From: Candidatus Gastranaerophilales bacterium
GTDB taxonomy: Bacteria; Cyanobacteriota; Vampirovibrionia; Gastranaerophilales; UBA9971
Reading direction: 5' to 3'
DNA: 5,812 nucleotides
Assembly: GCA_028277195.1 (NCBI GenBank)
Contig: JANQGS010000015.1
Coordinates: forward strand, 1-5,812
Within the stretch, counting starts at the first letter, position 1. Every line of letters begins with the position of its first letter. Under the pieces are notes generated by a model. The model had not been told where the DNA came from, searched no databases, and worked only from the letters and a program-made list of their open reading frames with translations. Positions 4,459 through 5,812 of this stretch are shown in pieces. The position numbers and the translations under genes were made by a program.

Positions 4459-5812
4459 TTAAACCCTTTTTTTAAAAAGGCTGGTTAGCCTGTGGAGGGT
4501 TTTTGACCTGTCAAATTTATCAAAATGAACGTTAATTACAGTATAACTTTGAGTATTTTTCCCGGCAGCCTCAAGAGCAGTTTCCAGCTCCTGTTCCGTT
4601 TTAACTTCCAGCCCCGTTCCGGCCCCGATTAACTCTGGCATGCAATGATAATTCCAGTTATGCAGGTCATTGTATGGCCCGTCTTTTAAGTAGCGCTGGG
4701 TTGTATAGCCTTTATTGTTAATCACAAAAATTATCGGGTTAAGGTTTAGTTTTGCTATAGCAGACAGTTCCATTCCGGTCATCTGGAAAGCCCCGTCTCC
4801 CACAATAACTATGGGCCTGCTGCCCGGAATCGCTATCTGTGCCCCAAGGCTTGCAGGTACTGCATATCCCATTGACGTATAATATGCCGGACCTAAATAA
4901 CTTGAGTTTTTTGGGATTTTTAAATCTATTGAGCCAAACAGGCTATCCCCTACATCGCAGATAACAAGTGAATTCTCGGGAATAAAACTGTTAAGCCTTT
5001 CGAAAAACCTGGTTATGCTTATATTTGCATTATTGTCAGGTACGTATTCCTCGACTTTATCACTGTTTATCGGAATGTTCTTTTTATGATTTGCCAGAAG
5101 TCCTGCCAGGCCGGTTATGTAGTCTTTCAGGCTGATATTTTTGTAGTAATGATGTTTTATGCACAACTGGTCCGCTGTGGCGTATATTGTCCTTGAAATA
5201 TCAAGCTGCGCGCTGCCCAGGTTTGTATCAGTCATAAGTGCGCCCAGTATGATAATACAATCGCTGTTTTCTATTAGGTCTTTAACTTTAGGGTCGCCCA
5301 TTTTGCCCATGTATACCCCGGCAAACTGCGGGTGCGACTCGTCTATGATGGATTTGCCGAGGATTGTTGTTACATAGGGATAGCCTGTTTTTTCAAGCAG
5401 TTCTGTAAACTCTTTTTCCAGCCCGTATCGTCTTATTTCTACTCCGCCCAGTATCACGGGATTTTTTGCGGCTTTAGTTATTTGGGAGGTTTCTGCCAGG
5501 GCTTCTTTTATAACAGCAGGATTTGCTGCACAGGAGGTTTCCCGGTTCTTTTTCGGGATAAGGCATTTTGCATTTACCATATCACGCGGAAGTTCGATAT
5601 AAACCGGCCTTTTATGGTCAAGGCAGTCCTTTATCACCCGGTCAATCTCAAAAGGCGCGTTATGCGGGTCACTCAGCCTTGCCTGGGAGACCGTTACCTC
5701 TTTGAACATATTGAGCTGGGAATTACAATCCTTTATTGAATGGTGCAAAAGGTAATCATTGTCATATTCACAAAGCCCTGGAGCCCCGCTTATTACTATC
5801 AAAGGTGCTTTT
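4459..5812 (-). CDS. ThDP-dependent 2-oxo acid decarboxylase, PDC/indolepyruvate decarboxylase-like (N-terminus outside window)
   Basis: The frame is open to the window edge and yields 450 residues. About 90 N-terminal residues, including the cofactor-activating glutamate, lie outside. Numbering from the Leu codon at 5802, the end of the PYR domain holds ISGAPG and the paired histidines of pyruvate decarboxylases (20-21, in LLHHSIKD), closing with RPVYIELPRDM. The middle domain (about 95-230) carries GALMTDTNLG. The C-terminal PP domain has CDVGDSLFGSIDL and the diphosphate motif GDG (335-337) to NN (362-363). These features place it with decarboxylases that turn a 2-oxo acid into an aldehyde and CO2; substrate (pyruvate, indolepyruvate, phenylpyruvate, branched-chain) is not decidable. 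Oddly, the glutamate that follows NN-x-GYT in pyruvate decarboxylase is Gln369 here (GYTTQR). The TTG at 5802 is not the true start. No downstream partner is visible. Confidence 0.9.
   Translation of the reverse strand, partial: KAPLIVISGAPGLCEYDNDYLLHHSIKDCNSQLNMFKEVTVSQARLSDPHNAPFEIDRVIKDCLDHKRPVYIELPRDMVNAKCLIPKKNRETSCAANPAVIKEALAETSQITKAAKNPVILGGVEIRRYGLEKEFTELLEKTGYPYVTTILGKSIIDESHPQFAGVYMGKMGDPKVKDLIENSDCIIILGALMTDTNLGSAQLDISRTIYATADQLCIKHHYYKNISLKDYITGLAGLLANHKKNIPINSDKVEEYVPDNNANISITRFFERLNSFIPENSLVICDVGDSLFGSIDLKIPKNSSYLGPAYYTSMGYAVPASLGAQIAIPGSRPIVIVGDGAFQMTGMELSAIAKLNLNPIIFVINNKGYTTQRYLKDGPYNDLHNWNYHCMPELIGAGTGLEVKTEQELETALEAAGKNTQSYTVINVHFDKFDRSKTLHRLTSLFKKRV
4461..4504 (+). terminator. 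Weak candidate terminator of the DUF2267 gene
   Basis: In the plus-strand transcript AAACCC (4461-4466) can pair with GGGTTT (4497-4502). An inner hairpin AGGCT (4478-4482) / AGCCT (4487-4491) would stack inside it, and a run of five T lies at 4500-4504. The structure falls inside the 3' end of the convergent decarboxylase gene. The outer stem is short and its closing T residues belong to the T-run, so this is only a possibility. Confidence 0.22.

Noticed and set aside
4474..4491. Minus-strand hairpin AGGCT-AACC-AGCCT followed by TTTT, as terminator of the decarboxylase gene
   Set aside because: It lies before the stop codon, encodes the conserved-looking tail, has only four T residues and a five-base stem, so termination there would truncate the message.
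5159..5739. Two plus-strand frames inside the decarboxylase gene
   Set aside because: Cys/Phe/Tyr-rich translations opposite a strongly conserved enzyme; no initiation signal or family resemblance.
1..5812. Mobile element, CRISPR array, tRNA/rRNA or defence system
   Set aside because: No transposase or integrase motif, spaced repeat array, cloverleaf or cluster of defence-type genes was found on either strand.

Overview
The window comes from an AT-rich bacterial chromosome. Shine-Dalgarno sites are strong (AAGGAG, AGGAG, AGGAGG), one gene starts with TTG, and the gene families are ordinary bacterial ones. I cannot name the phylum from sequence alone. There is no phage, transposon, CRISPR, tRNA or rRNA signal, so this reads as chromosomal backbone with one clear scar of gene loss.

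Layout, left to right. (1) The minus strand carries a multi-pass membrane protein of the DUF2157 family (23-1189). It is followed at once by the ribosome binding site and first codons of another gene that leaves the window at base 1. (2) A short divergent control region (1190-1315) holds a 12-bp direct repeat and an AT-rich dyad. (3) The plus strand carries an apparently complete tex gene (1316-3424), coding for an S1-domain RNA-binding protein. (4) Convergent with tex and overlapping its last 42 bases is the 3' third of hflX, a ribosome-associated GTPase. Its N-terminal domain and P-loop are missing. Just upstream of the break sits a good ribosome binding site and start codon that lead nowhere. 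(5) After a gene-free stretch with a plausible promoter, a small DUF2267 protein is encoded on the plus strand (4020-4433). (6) Convergent with it, 25 bases away, is most of a thiamine-diphosphate-dependent 2-oxo acid decarboxylase on the minus strand (4459 to beyond 5812). It is cut by the window edge at its N-terminus.

The genes do not form one pathway. Tex and HflX both belong to RNA and translation homeostasis and may once have been an intact convergent pair. The DUF2157 protein heads or sits in a membrane-protein operon, and the decarboxylase belongs to fermentative or amino-acid-derived keto-acid metabolism.

I found no convincing new multi-gene system. The points most worth a second look are: a glutamine where pyruvate decarboxylases have a catalytic glutamate, the hflX remnant joined to an orphan translation start, the codon-in-register antisense overlap between tex and hflX, and the repeat and dyad structures in the two promoter regions.
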